From the NCBI RefSeq assembly GCF_013376045.1, contig NZ_JABMJG010000007.1, positions 338,433-402,432 of the forward strand: 64,000 nucleotides of DNA. The letters run 5' to 3'. The stretch comes from Variovorax sp. SG517. Its GTDB lineage: Bacteria; Pseudomonadota; Gammaproteobacteria; Burkholderiales; Burkholderiaceae_C. The notes under the pieces were generated by a model. That model did not search any database. It was not told the origin of the DNA and worked only from the letters and a program-made list of their open reading frames with translations. The position numbers and the translations under genes are program-made. Shown here piece by piece: positions 1 through 9,954 of this stretch; within the stretch, counting starts at the first letter, position 1, and every line of letters begins with the position of its first letter.

Positions 1-219
1 CAGGCCTTCGACGTGCGCACTGGCCGGAAGCATGCTGATGACGACCTCGGCATCGGCCACTGCCTCGACTGCCGACCTGGCGATGGGCAGGCCATCGGCG
101 CCGAACTTGGCGCAGGCTTCCTTCGAGAGGTCGAAGGCGGCGAGCGTGTGGCCGGCCTTGAGCAGGTTCATGGCCATCGGGCCACCCATGTTGCCGAGGC
201 CGATGAATGCGATCTTCAT
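1..219 (-). CDS. mmsB: 3-hydroxyisobutyrate dehydrogenase (partial)
   Basis: This is the N-terminal part of an NAD-dependent 3-hydroxyisobutyrate dehydrogenase, which oxidises 3-hydroxyisobutyrate to methylmalonate semialdehyde in valine breakdown. The visible 73 residues begin with MKIAFIGLGNMGGPMA, the beta-hydroxyacid dehydrogenase dinucleotide-binding signature (GxGxMGxxMA), and continue to the VISMLPAS segment that lines the cofactor site. The rest of the protein lies outside the window. It is the last visible gene of the mmsA / acyl-CoA dehydrogenase / hydrolase series, 39 bases after the hydrolase stop, and that order agrees with the pathway assignment. The ATG follows a purine-rich GGAGACAAG ribosome site. 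Confidence 0.9.
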   Translation of the reverse strand, partial: MKIAFIGLGNMGGPMAMNLLKAGHTLAAFDLSKEACAKFGADGLPIARSAVEAVADAEVVISMLPASAHVEGL

Positions 220-258
220 TTGTCTTGTCTCCGTTGTTCTGTGCAGGAAAGGTGAAGC

Positions 259-1374
259 TCAGGCCAGCGACGCCAGCTCTGCGGGCATCTCGCCGCGCGG
301 ACGCAGGTGGTCTTCGATGAAGGCTGGCGTGATCTCTTCGAGCGTGGCCGGGTTCCAGCGCGGGTTGCGGTCCTTGTCGACCAGAACAGCACGGATGCCT
401 TCGGCGAAGTCCTTGTGCGCGCAGAAACCGAGCGAGGCCCAGTATTCGAGGCGGAACACCTCGGCCAGCGACATGCGCAGAACGCGTTGCCACAGCTCGA
501 AGCTCAGCGCGGCCGAGCTGGGCGCGCCCTTGGCGAAGGTCTTGGCCGCGGTCTGCAGCCATGCGTCGTCGCTTTGCAGCTCGCGCAGGCGCTTCGAGAT
601 GTCGAGCAGGTCGTCGCCCGCCATCAGCGCATTGATGGTGTCGTAGTGCTCGCGCACCTTCGATGCCGGCTTCTCGGCGCCCTCGCCCGCCTTGGCGAGG
701 ATGCGCGACAGCGTGGCGCGGTCGGCCTTGTCGTCGCCGGCCCATCGGGTGGCGGCGATGGCTTCGAGCACTTCACCCTTGCGCTCCTGCGGCACCAGCA
801 CGTCGGCAAGGCCGCAGAAGATGGTGTCGGCCGCGTTGATGTTCGCGGCAGTGAGTGCGAGGAACAGCCCGGTGCGGCCCGGCGTGCGGCGCAGGAACCA
901 GCTGCCGCCCACGTCGGGGTACAGGCCAATATTGATCTCGGGCATGGCGATGCGGCTTTGCAGCGTCATCACGCGATGCGAAGCACCCGCCAGCAGGCCC
1001 ACGCCGCCGCCCATCACGATGCCGTGGCCCCAGCACAGGAAGGGCTTGGGGAAGGTGTGGATCAGGTAATCGAGTTCGTACTCCTCGCGGAAGAAGTCCT
1101 CGGCGTAGGTGTTGCGTTCGGGGCCGCAGTCGAGCAGCGTCTGGTAGAGCTGGCGCAGGTCGCCGCCGGCGCAGAAGGCCTTCTCGCCCGCGGCCTGCAG
1201 CAGCACGCCAACGATGCCGGCGTCGCTCGCCCACTCGCGCAGCTTGGGCGTGAGCAGCCGCACCATGTCCACGGACAGCGCATTGAGCGAAGCCGGCGCG
1301 TTGAGCGTGGCAACGGCGAAGCGCTGGCCGCCGGCGGTCTTGATTTCGTCGAAGAGAACTACGTTGTCTGTCAT
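259..1374 (-). CDS. 3-hydroxyisobutyryl-CoA hydrolase (crotonase family)
   Basis: A 371-residue crotonase-fold protein, best read as 3-hydroxyisobutyryl-CoA hydrolase, which releases free 3-hydroxyisobutyrate from its CoA ester. Visible features are the substrate-binding LNAPASLNALS near residue 20, the oxyanion-hole AFCAGGDLRQLY, and the HGIVMGGGVGL and PEINIGLYPDVGGSWFL blocks. The Glu/Asp-rich MPEINIGLYPDVG segment and the length (longer than the usual 260-residue enoyl-CoA hydratases) are typical of the HIBCH subgroup. I chose the ATG at 1374 (MTDNVVLF); the frame stays open upstream but without crotonase homology. It lies 29 bases after the acyl-CoA dehydrogenase stop and just before mmsB, matching the chemical order. 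Generic enoyl-CoA hydratase activity is the main alternative. Confidence 0.87.
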   Translation of the reverse strand: MTDNVVLFDEIKTAGGQRFAVATLNAPASLNALSVDMVRLLTPKLREWASDAGIVGVLLQAAGEKAFCAGGDLRQLYQTLLDCGPERNTYAEDFFREEYELDYLIHTFPKPFLCWGHGIVMGGGVGLLAGASHRVMTLQSRIAMPEINIGLYPDVGGSWFLRRTPGRTGLFLALTAANINAADTIFCGLADVLVPQERKGEVLEAIAATRWAGDDKADRATLSRILAKAGEGAEKPASKVREHYDTINALMAGDDLLDISKRLRELQSDDAWLQTAAKTFAKGAPSSAALSFELWQRVLRMSLAEVFRLEYWASLGFCAHKDFAEGIRAVLVDKDRNPRWNPATLEEITPAFIEDHLRPRGEMPAELASLA

Positions 1375-1403
1375 TGTCTTGAGGGGTTCCGGATGCGGGG
1401 ACT

Positions 1404-2570
1404 TCAGCGGATGTCGCTGTCCCCTTCCAGCAATTTTCGCGCAACGATCACGCGCATGATCTCGTTCGTGCCTTCGAGGATCTGGTGCACACGCGTATCG
1501 CGCACCAGGCGCTCCAGCGGAAATTCGCCGAGGTAGCCATAGCCGCCGTGCAGCTGCAGCGCATCGTTGCAGACATTGAAGCCCGCATCGGTCGCGAAGC
1601 GCTTGGCCATTGCGCAATAGGTGCTGGCGTCGGCATGGCCGGCATCGAGTTTCGATGCCGCGAGCCGCACCATCTGCCGCGCCGCGACCAGCTCTGTCGC
1701 CATGTCGGCCAGCTTGAACTGCAGCGCCTGGAAGCTCGCGAGCGGCTTGCCGAACTGCTGGCGCTCGTGCAGGTAGCGGCGCGCGGCGTCGAGCGCGCCC
1801 TGCGCCGCGCCCACTGAGCAGGTCGCGATGTTGATGCGCCCGCCGTCCAGCCCCTTCATGGCGATGCGGAATCCCTCGCCCTCCTTGCCCAGCAGGTTCT
1901 GCGCGGGAATGCGCACGTTGTCGAAGTTGATGGTGCGCGTGGGCTGGCTGTTCCAGCCCATCTTGTGCTCCTTCTTGCCGTAGCTGATGCCCGGCGCGTC
2001 GGCCGGCACCGCGAAGGCCGAAATGCCGCTCGCACCGGCGCCGCCCGTGCGCGCCATCAGCACCAGCACGTCGGTCGAGCCCGCGCCGGAGATGAAGGCC
2101 TTGCCGCCGTTGATGACGTACTCGGCACCCTGCAGTTCGGCGCGCGTCTTGAGCGAACCTGCGTCCGATCCGGCGCCCGGCTCGGTCAGGCAGTAAGAGG
2201 CCAGCTTGCGCCCGCCCGTCAGGTCCTCGCCCCACTGCTGCGCCACTTCGTCGGTCGCCCAGGTGCCCAGCATCCACGTCGCCATGTTGTGGATGGTGAT
2301 GAAGGCCGTGGTCGAAGGGTCGACCGCCGCCATCTCCTCGAACACCAGCGCGGCGTCGAGGCGCGGAAGGCCGAGGCCGCCGATGCGCTCGGGCGCATAG
2401 AGGCCGCAGAAGCCCAGCTCGCCAGCCTTGGCGATCGCTTCCCTGGGGAAGATGGCTTGCGCGTCCCACTGCGCCGCATGCGGTGCGAATTCAGCCTGAG
2501 CGAAATCGCGCGCCGTCTCGGCGAAGGCGCGCTGCTCCTCGGAAAGTTCAAAGTCCAATTGGTGCCCCAC
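1404..2570 (-). CDS. acyl-CoA dehydrogenase, probably isobutyryl-CoA dehydrogenase
   Basis: A 388-residue FAD-dependent acyl-CoA dehydrogenase, the usual family length. It has the ACAD signature blocks CLTEPGAGSDAGSLKT and the C-terminal QILEGTNEIMRVIVARKL, which ends in the FAD/CoA-binding R-x-I-L-E-G-T motif with the catalytic-base region. In this operon the expected substrate is isobutyryl-CoA, giving methacrylyl-CoA; substrate choice is inferred from the neighbours. The start is a GTG (GHQLDFELSEEQRAF); a nearby ATG at 2580 is out of frame. It is 91 bases downstream of mmsA and 29 bases upstream of the hydrolase. Electrons would pass to ETF and then to the ETF-ubiquinone oxidoreductase encoded at 37.1-38.8 kb. 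Confidence 0.9.
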   Translation of the reverse strand: MGHQLDFELSEEQRAFAETARDFAQAEFAPHAAQWDAQAIFPREAIAKAGELGFCGLYAPERIGGLGLPRLDAALVFEEMAAVDPSTTAFITIHNMATWMLGTWATDEVAQQWGEDLTGGRKLASYCLTEPGAGSDAGSLKTRAELQGAEYVINGGKAFISGAGSTDVLVLMARTGGAGASGISAFAVPADAPGISYGKKEHKMGWNSQPTRTINFDNVRIPAQNLLGKEGEGFRIAMKGLDGGRINIATCSVGAAQGALDAARRYLHERQQFGKPLASFQALQFKLADMATELVAARQMVRLAASKLDAGHADASTYCAMAKRFATDAGFNVCNDALQLHGGYGYLGEFPLERLVRDTRVHQILEGTNEIMRVIVARKLLEGDSDIR

Positions 2571-2661
2571 AGCAGATCATTTCTCGAGTCCTCTTTCCGG
2601 GGACATCGCGCAGCCGGCCTTGCCGGATCGCAGATGTGGCCCCGGGAGCCTGGGGGCGAGC

Positions 2662-4185
<1,524 letters not shown>

Positions 4186-4244
4186 GGGGTTTGTCTCCTG
4201 TGAATCCTGTGAAATCGGTGCCCGGAAGGCCGGGTCGGTCACGC

Positions 4245-4273
4245 ATCCTAGCTTTGCAGATTTGCCATGACAA
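4245..4273 (-). promoter_or_regulatory. sigma-70-type promoter of the mmsA operon
   Basis: On the minus strand TTGTCA (4268-4273) and TAGGAT (4245-4250) are separated by exactly 17 bases, giving 5/6 and 4/6 matches to the -35 and -10 consensus. The surrounding 4250-4320 stretch is unusually AT-rich for this window. It carries TGCA-AAAA-TGCA and a repeated CTTTGCA, possible binding sites for the divergent LysR regulator. The start point is predicted near 4238, giving a leader of about 50 bases. Confidence 0.6.
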
Positions 4274-4346
4274 TAGACAAAATTGCGCGACGACTTTGCA
4301 AAAATGCAGAGCCTTCCCCTCGATACGACCTGACGCACGAAAGCAC

Positions 4347-5306
4347 ATGGACTGGGACAACCTGCGGTACTTCCTGGAGCTGGCCCGCTCGGGCACGCTG
4401 ATGAGCGCGGCGCGGCGGCTGGAGGTCGACCACACCACGGTGGCGCGGCGGATCCAGGCGCTCGAAAAGGAGGTCGGCGCCCCGCTCTTCTCGCGCGAAT
4501 CCGGCGGCCACCGGCTCACCGAGGCGGGCCGGCGGCTGCAGCCGCAGGTCGAGGCGATGGAGAGCGCCTTCCAGGCGGTCGAGAGCACCGCGCCGGCCTC
4601 GCAGGAAGGCCTCTCGGGCCTGGTGCGCATCGGCGCGACCGAGGGCTTCGGCACGGTGGTGCTGGCGCCGCAGCTCGCATCGTTCGCCGTGCGGCACCCG
4701 AAGCTCACCATCGACCTGCTCGCGATGCCGCGCCTGGTGCACCTGTCGCGGCGCGAGGCCGACATCGTGATCTCGCTCGAACGCCCGGCGCGCGGGCCGG
4801 TGGTGGTGGCCAAGCTCACCGACTACACGCTGCGCCTGTACGCGTCGAAGCAATACCTGTCGGCGCACAAACCGATCCGCACCCGGGAGGACCTGCGCGG
4901 CCACACCTTCATCAGCTACGTGGACGACCTGCTCTTCAGCAAGGAGCTGCAGTACCTCGACGAGCTGCATCGCCCCGACGCCTTCGCGCTGCGCAGCACC
5001 AGCGTGCTCGCGCAGCACAGCGCGGTGGCGGCGGGCGCGGGCATCGCGGTGCTGCCGGCCTTCCTTGCCGAACACGACAGCGCGCTGCGCCCCGTCCTGC
5101 CCGGGCAGGCGAACTTCACGCGCACCTTCTGGATGTCGATGCCGGCGGAGACCAAGCACCTCGCGCGCATGCAGGCGGTGTGGAACTTCCTGCGCGAGAC
5201 GGTGCAGGAGCGCCAATCGGTGTTGCTGCTGCTGCCGCCCGGCGAAGAGAATGAGGCGAGCGGCCCGCCGCAACGTCAGGCCCGCCCGCGCAAGCCGACC
5301 CCGTAA
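4347..5306 (+). CDS. LysR-family transcriptional regulator
   Basis: A 319-residue LysR-type regulator. The N-terminal winged helix-turn-helix is clear (MDWDNLRYFLELARSGTL, then MSAARRLEVDHTTVARRIQ, residues 1-60). It is followed by a linker and a periplasmic-binding-like effector domain beginning around residue 90 (GLVRIGATEGFG). It diverges from mmsA with only about 160 bases between starts, the classical arrangement for a LysR gene controlling its neighbour, so a role in valine or branched-chain acid catabolism is likely but inferred. The upstream frame is open, but ATG 4347 starts the conserved domain exactly. The C-terminus is a low-complexity Arg/Pro tail. Confidence 0.9.
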   Translation: MDWDNLRYFLELARSGTLMSAARRLEVDHTTVARRIQALEKEVGAPLFSRESGGHRLTEAGRRLQPQVEAMESAFQAVESTAPASQEGLSGLVRIGATEGFGTVVLAPQLASFAVRHPKLTIDLLAMPRLVHLSRREADIVISLERPARGPVVVAKLTDYTLRLYASKQYLSAHKPIRTREDLRGHTFISYVDDLLFSKELQYLDELHRPDAFALRSTSVLAQHSAVAAGAGIAVLPAFLAEHDSALRPVLPGQANFTRTFWMSMPAETKHLARMQAVWNFLRETVQERQSVLLLLPPGEENEASGPPQRQARPRKPTP

Positions 5307-5348
5307 CGAGCAACCGATTCCCCTGACACGGAGACAGGAGTCACGCCC

Positions 5349-6518
5349 ATGCCACGCCACCGCCCCGCCCGACTCGAACACATCGCCGGCATCGGCGTCG
5401 ACCGCATGGGCGCCATCGCCGACGACGCGAGCGGCCCGCCCTTCCTGCGGCTGGAGAACCTCGACGTCGACATCCCGCCCGACCCCGAGGCCGTCGCGCG
5501 CACCGTGCAGGCTGCATCGTTCGACCCGGACAACAGCTACCTGCCCTTCGTCGGCCAGTCGCGGCTGCGCGACGTGGCGGCGCGGCATGTGTCGGCGCTC
5601 TCGGGCGTGGCGTACAGCGGCGCGCGCGACTGCGTGATCTCGGCGGGCGGGCTCTCGGGCATCCTCAATGCGCTGCTCGCGACCGTCGAGGTCGGCGACG
5701 AGGTGCTGGTGACCGACCCGACCTACGCTGGCCTGCTCAACCGCATCCGCCTCGCCGGCGGCACGCCGAAGTACGTGCCCTTCAAGTTCACGCCGGGCGG
5801 CGAATGGAAGCTCGACCGCGAGGCGCTGCAGCGGGCAGTCGGCCCGCGCGTGCGCACCATGCTGCTGATGTCGCCCTCGATGCCCACGGGCGGCTGCTTC
5901 GACGAGGAAGACTGGCGCGCCATCGCCGCGCTGTGCGTGCAGCACGACATCACGCTGATCCTCGACACCGCGATGGAGCGCCTGCTGTACGACGGCCGCA
6001 AAGTCATCCATCCCGCCGGCCTGCCCGGCATGGCCGAGCGCACCATCACGGTGGGCTCATCGGCCAAGGAACTGCGCATGATCGGCTGGCGCGTGGGCTG
6101 GACCGTTGCGCCCGAGAGCTACATGCCCGACCTCGTTGCCGTGTCGCTCGCCAACGTGGTGGTGCCGGTCGGCATCGCGCAGGACGCGGTGGCCACCGCG
6201 CTGGAGCAATCGCCCCGCACGCTCGCGCCCTACGTGGCGGAACTGGAGCGGCGGCGCGACGCGGTGCTGGACGAACTCAAGGGCCTGCCGGTCGGCGTGC
6301 CGGGCGGCGGCTGGTCGCTGCTGCTGCGCACGAGCGATTTCGGCATCGACGGGCAGACGCTGTCGGAACGCCTGCTGGCACACCGCGTCTGCGCCACCGC
6401 GATGAAGGGATGGGGCGAGACGCATGGGGCGCAGTACCTGCGCTTCGTGTTTTCCAACGAACCGGTGGAGCGGCTGCGTGGGTTGGGAGACAAGGTGCGG
6501 GCGGCGCTTGGGGCCTAG
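5349..6518 (+). CDS. PLP-dependent aminotransferase, class I/II
   Basis: A 389-residue fold-type I aminotransferase. The internal aldimine lysine is in GSSAKELRMIGWRVGW (Lys near residue 240). The usual aspartate pairing with the pyridine ring is in LILDTAMERLLYDG, and the small/large domain hinge DNSYLPFVGQSRLRDVAARH is visible near residue 65. It starts 42 bases after the LysR stop with an ACAGGAG ribosome site, so it may be co-transcribed with that regulator. The substrate cannot be read from sequence; aspartate/aromatic or 2-aminobutyrate-like substrates are all possible. The C-terminal sequence is complete, and the next gene converges with only 3 bases between stops. Confidence 0.85.
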   Translation: MPRHRPARLEHIAGIGVDRMGAIADDASGPPFLRLENLDVDIPPDPEAVARTVQAASFDPDNSYLPFVGQSRLRDVAARHVSALSGVAYSGARDCVISAGGLSGILNALLATVEVGDEVLVTDPTYAGLLNRIRLAGGTPKYVPFKFTPGGEWKLDREALQRAVGPRVRTMLLMSPSMPTGGCFDEEDWRAIAALCVQHDITLILDTAMERLLYDGRKVIHPAGLPGMAERTITVGSSAKELRMIGWRVGWTVAPESYMPDLVAVSLANVVVPVGIAQDAVATALEQSPRTLAPYVAELERRRDAVLDELKGLPVGVPGGGWSLLLRTSDFGIDGQTLSERLLAHRVCATAMKGWGETHGAQYLRFVFSNEPVERLRGLGDKVRAALGA

Positions 6519-6521
6519 CAC

Positions 6522-7595
6522 TCACGAAAAGAGGCGCTTCCAGAGGCTCTTCTTTTCGGCGGGATCGGCGGCTGCAGCGGGCTCTGCGCCCTCGAGCAGT
6601 TCGATCAACCCCGGCACGCGCGGCTTTTTGAGCCATCGCGCAAAGGCCAGGTAGCTTTCCGCCTTGCCCTCGATGTGCAATTGCTCGGGCATGGCGGGAC
6701 ACGGTGCCGTACCCAACAGCACGCGCAAGGCTTCGAGCCGGTTCATCCGGATCGCGCTCAAGAGCGCGGTTTCGCCGAGTGACGGAATGATGTCGTTGGC
6801 TCCCGCCAGCCCGCCATCGAGCAGCGGCCGGATTGCCGCCGCGTCCCCGCTGATCGCCGCCGCGCCGAGGGCTTCGAGCGCGGCGAGCCTTTCGGGCGAG
6901 AGGCTCGCCAGATAGGCATCGTCGCGCTTGTCGTCCTCGCTGCGCGCATCGCCGCCCTGCATCGTCATGAAGTCGGTCACCAGCGCCACGGGCTCGCCGG
7001 CGGCATCGAGCGCCCAGAAGCTCGGATAGCTGCCGTCGCCCCAGCCCGAACTGAAGATCAGCACGTTGTTGGCGCTGCCCTCGCCCAGCGGATAGTGGTC
7101 CGCCATGTCCTTGGAGCCCAGTTCCTCGTCGAGCACGTCGTCGTAGTAGCTGCCGTAGTCGGGATTGGCCGAGGTTTCGCGCGCCTCGCGCTCGGCGATG
7201 GCGGCCGCGCAGTCCGCGTCCATGAAGCAGCCGACGCCTGCGTCGACCGGGTAGCCGTAGAACTCGTCGTCGCCCAGCTCGCCCTGCGACTGGCCATCGA
7301 GCAGCGCGGGCTCCCAATGCAGGTCTGCAGGCTGCAGTACGCCGCGATCGCGCAGCCAGAGCACTGCCAGCGCATGCCGGCCTTCATGCTGAAGCACCTC
7401 CGCGGAGAAAGCGCCTCGGCCGGAGACGCTGCGCACGAACGGCGGGCGTTCGGGCTGCACCAGCGGATCGCAAGCCACGATGCGGCCGCTCGTGATCTGG
7501 AGCAAACCGCAGGACTGCCGCTGCAGGCGCCGCACGCGCAGCGCCTCGTCGTCGAGAAAAATGGTGCGCAGATTTTCGAGGTCGAGGTAAGCCAT
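6522..7595 (-). CDS. DUF4241 protein with C-terminal ankyrin-like repeats
   Basis: A 357-residue protein of unknown function. Residues about 60-210 resemble DUF4241: a beta-rich block with VDAGVGCFMDADCAAAI, then SGWGDGSYPSFWALDAAG and a closing VALVTDFMTM. Residues about 235-320 look like ankyrin-type helices (EALGAAAISGDAAAIRPLLD, ETALLSAIRMNRLEALRVLL). The C-terminus EKKSLWKRLFS is short and basic. No signal peptide or membrane segment is visible, so it is probably cytoplasmic. DUF4241 proteins often appear around contact-dependent toxin or immunity genes, but no such partner is present here, so no role is assigned. It converges with the aminotransferase gene. Confidence 0.7.
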   Translation of the reverse strand: MAYLDLENLRTIFLDDEALRVRRLQRQSCGLLQITSGRIVACDPLVQPERPPFVRSVSGRGAFSAEVLQHEGRHALAVLWLRDRGVLQPADLHWEPALLDGQSQGELGDDEFYGYPVDAGVGCFMDADCAAAIAEREARETSANPDYGSYYDDVLDEELGSKDMADHYPLGEGSANNVLIFSSGWGDGSYPSFWALDAAGEPVALVTDFMTMQGGDARSEDDKRDDAYLASLSPERLAALEALGAAAISGDAAAIRPLLDGGLAGANDIIPSLGETALLSAIRMNRLEALRVLLGTAPCPAMPEQLHIEGKAESYLAFARWLKKPRVPGLIELLEGAEPAAAADPAEKKSLWKRLFS

Positions 7596-7622
7596 GCGCC
7601 CAGTGTCTCACCCCTCATGACA

Positions 7623-7644
7623 AAGGGCCGCGAAAGCGGCCCTT
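7623..7644 (-). terminator. hairpin terminator after scoAB
   Basis: A perfect 9-bp inverted repeat, AAGGGCCGC (7623-7631) and GCGGCCCTT (7636-7644), with a 4-base loop. It lies 25 bases past the scoB stop. On the minus strand the stem ends in CCCTTTGTC, a short T run. It separates scoB from the downstream DUF4241 gene. Confidence 0.75.
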
Positions 7645-7669
7645 GCGTACTGCAGTGTCGATGCTGCCC

Positions 7670-8308
7670 TTACTGGATCAGCTTGGCGCCCGTCTTCGCC
7701 TGCAGCGCATCGAAGGTGACGCCCGGCGCCAGCTCGACCACCTTCAGCCCCTCAGGCACCACATCCATCACGGCCAGGTCGGTGATGATGCGGTCGACCA
7801 CGCCCACGCCGGTCAGCGGCAGGGTGCACTTCTCGAGAATCTTCAGATCCTCGGTGCCGTCCTTCTTCTTGGCGACGTGCTCCATCAGCACGATCACGCG
7901 CTTCACGCCGGCCACGAGGTCCATGGCGCCGCCCATGCCCTTGACCATCTTGCCGGGGATCATCCAGTTGGCGAGGTCGCCCTTGGTGCTGACCTGCATG
8001 GCGCCGAGGATCGACAGGTTGATCTTGCCGCCGCGGATCATCGCAAAGCTGTCGTGGCTGCCGAAGATCGCCGAGCCCGGCAGCGTGGTCACGGTCTGCT
8101 TGCCGGCGTTGATGAGGTCGGCGTCGACCTGATCTTCAGTAGGGAACGGGCCGATGCCGAGCATGCCGTTCTCGCTTTGCAGCCACACTTCCTTGTCGCC
8201 GGTGTGGTTGGCCACCAGCGTCGGGATGCCGATGCCGAGGTTGACGTAGAAGCCGTCCTCGAGTTCCTGGGCGGCGCGGGCCGCCATCTGGTCTTGGGTC
8301 CAGGGCAT
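7670..8308 (-). CDS. scoB: 3-oxoacid (succinyl) CoA-transferase subunit B
   Basis: A 212-residue beta subunit of a class I CoA-transferase that moves CoA from succinyl-CoA to acetoacetate or a related 3-oxoacid. The catalytic glutamate lies in WLQSENGMLGIGPFP (Glu46), the diagnostic SENG motif, and the glycine-rich GGAMDLVAGVKRVIVLMEH block follows. The ATG at 8308 begins the conserved MPWTQDQMAARAAQEL; the longer frame upstream overlaps scoA and is not used. Only one base separates the scoA stop from this ATG, so translation is probably coupled. 3-Oxoadipate CoA-transferase is the main alternative, but no aromatic-degradation genes are nearby. Confidence 0.93.
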   Translation of the reverse strand: MPWTQDQMAARAAQELEDGFYVNLGIGIPTLVANHTGDKEVWLQSENGMLGIGPFPTEDQVDADLINAGKQTVTTLPGSAIFGSHDSFAMIRGGKINLSILGAMQVSTKGDLANWMIPGKMVKGMGGAMDLVAGVKRVIVLMEHVAKKKDGTEDLKILEKCTLPLTGVGVVDRIITDLAVMDVVPEGLKVVELAPGVTFDALQAKTGAKLIQ

Positions 8309-8309
8309 C

Positions 8310-9113
8310 TCAGGCTCCTTCTTTCTTGTTGACGACCTTGGCAGGCACTTCGCTGCCGGCTGCTGCCGCGGCGGCGATGGCGGTCTGCGCCTCGACCTTG
8401 GCGGCGGCGGCATCGACCGATGCGCTCACGGTGCGCTTCTCGATGCGCTTCTCGGGGTTGGCGTTGAGCACGATGCGGTGCACGTAGATGCCCGGCAGGT
8501 GGATGTCGTCGGGAGCCAGCTCGCCCACTTCCACGATCTTCTCGACCTCGACGATGCAGATCTTGCCGGCCATGGCGGCGGCCGGGTTGAAGTTGCGCGC
8601 CGTCAGGCGGAAGCGCAGGTTGCCCGACTTGTCGGCCACGTCGGCCTTCACCAGCGCCACGTCGGGCACCAGCGAGCGTTCCATCACGTAGGTTTCGCCG
8701 TCGAACTCGCGCAGCTCCTTGCCTTCGGCAACCTGGGTGCCCACGCCGGTCTTGGTGAAGAAGGCCGGAATGCCGGCGCCGCCGGCGCGCAGCTTCTCGG
8801 CCAGCGTGCCCTGGGGCGTGAACTCCAGGGCCAACTCGCCCGCGAGGTACTGGCGCTCGAACTCCTTGTTCTCGCCGACGTAGGACGCGATCATCTTCTT
8901 GATCTGGCGCGTCTCCAGCAGCTTGCCGAGGCCGAAGCCGTCGACGCCCGCGTTGTTGGAGATGACGGTGAGGTTCTGCACGCCGGAGTCCTTGAGCGCG
9001 TCGATCAGCGCTTCCGGAATGCCGCAGAGGCCGAAGCCGCCGACCGCGAGCATCTGCCCGTCGGCGACGATCCCCTTGAGTGCCGCGTCAGCGGTGGGAA
9101 AAATCTTGTTCAC
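8310..9113 (-). CDS. scoA: 3-oxoacid (succinyl) CoA-transferase subunit A
   Basis: A 267-residue alpha subunit of the same CoA-transferase. The CoA-binding GGFGLCGIPEALIDAL (residues about 25-40), SNNAGVDGFGLGKLL and GTLAEKLRAGGAGIPAFFT blocks are textbook. The C-terminus is extended by roughly 30 residues rich in Ala/Val/Lys (from about residue 233), longer than the usual 230-residue subunits; this tail has no obvious catalytic role. It is the first gene of scoAB and is divergent from the PAS-LuxR gene at 9218. The 104-base gap contains a long dyad. Confidence 0.93.
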   Translation of the reverse strand: MNKIFPTADAALKGIVADGQMLAVGGFGLCGIPEALIDALKDSGVQNLTVISNNAGVDGFGLGKLLETRQIKKMIASYVGENKEFERQYLAGELALEFTPQGTLAEKLRAGGAGIPAFFTKTGVGTQVAEGKELREFDGETYVMERSLVPDVALVKADVADKSGNLRFRLTARNFNPAAAMAGKICIVEVEKIVEVGELAPDDIHLPGIYVHRIVLNANPEKRIEKRTVSASVDAAAAKVEAQTAIAAAAAAGSEVPAKVVNKKEGA

Positions 9114-9172
9114 TCGAGCTCCTCGATGGATGAATGAAAGTGGGTGAGAAAGGGTGGGGAAACCCCTGAACG

Positions 9173-9198
9173 ATACTACCTACTCGCATACGTAGTAT
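9173..9198. promoter_or_regulatory. dyad operator between scoA and PAS-LuxR gene
   Basis: ATACTAC (9173-9179) and GTAGTAT (9192-9198) form a perfect 7-bp inverted repeat with a 12-base spacer. It lies 20 bases before the regulator start and about 60 bases before scoA. The 26-bp size suits a dimeric LuxR-type HTH. The position suggests autoregulation and control of scoAB; this is an inference. Confidence 0.55.
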
Positions 9199-9217
9199 TT
9201 CGTAATGGAGACCCCCG

Positions 9218-9784
9218 ATGCCCGAGATCGATTACCGGCTGGCGTTTGAACACGCCCCCGTCGGCATGGTGGTGTCGAGCAACCGCACCATCGTGGCGTG
9301 CAACGTGCGCGTTTGCGAGATTTTTGGAGCAACGCCCTCCGCGCTGGTCGGGCATTCGTTCAGCATCCTCTACCCCAGCGTGGCCGAGTTCGAGCGCATC
9401 GGCAAGCGCATGGAGCCGTTTCTCAACGCCAGCGGGCACTACGCCGACAACCGCATGATGAAGCGGCTGGGCAACCTGCACGGCGCCATCGCCGACGAGA
9501 CCTTCTGGTGCCACGTCACCGGCCACGCCATGAACCGCGACGCCCCCCACGAGGCCGGCATCTGGACCTTCGAGGACCTGGGCTCGCGCCGAGCCGTCAA
9601 GGCCGAGCTCACGCCGCGCGAGCGCGAAGTGGCGGCGCAGGTGATGCGAGGGCTGACCTCGAAGGAGATCGGCAAGGCGCTGGGCATCAGCCACCGCACG
9701 GTGGAACTGCACCGGGCACGGCTGATGCGCAAGTACTCGGCCGCGACCACGGCGGAGCTGGTTCAGAAGCTGATCGCCGGCTGA
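9218..9784 (+). CDS. PAS-domain LuxR-type transcriptional regulator
   Basis: A 188-residue one-component regulator. Residues 1-115 form a PAS domain (DYRLAFEHAPVGMVVSSNRT, then VGHSFSILYPSVAEFERIG), likely sensing a small ligand or redox state. Residues 123-188 are a LuxR helix-turn-helix (LTPREREVAAQVMRGLTSKE, then IGKALGISHRTVELHR). There is no receiver domain. It is divergent from scoAB and separated from it by a long inverted repeat, so it probably regulates the CoA-transferase. The ATG follows GGAGACCCCCG. Confidence 0.85.
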   Translation: MPEIDYRLAFEHAPVGMVVSSNRTIVACNVRVCEIFGATPSALVGHSFSILYPSVAEFERIGKRMEPFLNASGHYADNRMMKRLGNLHGAIADETFWCHVTGHAMNRDAPHEAGIWTFEDLGSRRAVKAELTPREREVAAQVMRGLTSKEIGKALGISHRTVELHRARLMRKYSAATTAELVQKLIAG

Positions 9785-9954
9785 CCAGCGAGCTCGCCGA
9801 CTCGAAAGCCCCGGCCGAAGTTCCGTCCGGCGGCCATCCCATCGTTGCGAAAACGGAAACGCCGTGTCGACGAAACGCCTGTGCCGCGGCGCGCCACGAG
9901 GCCTATCGTGGAGGCCATCCGGGGCAAGAAGCCCGCAACACACAGGAGTCCGAA

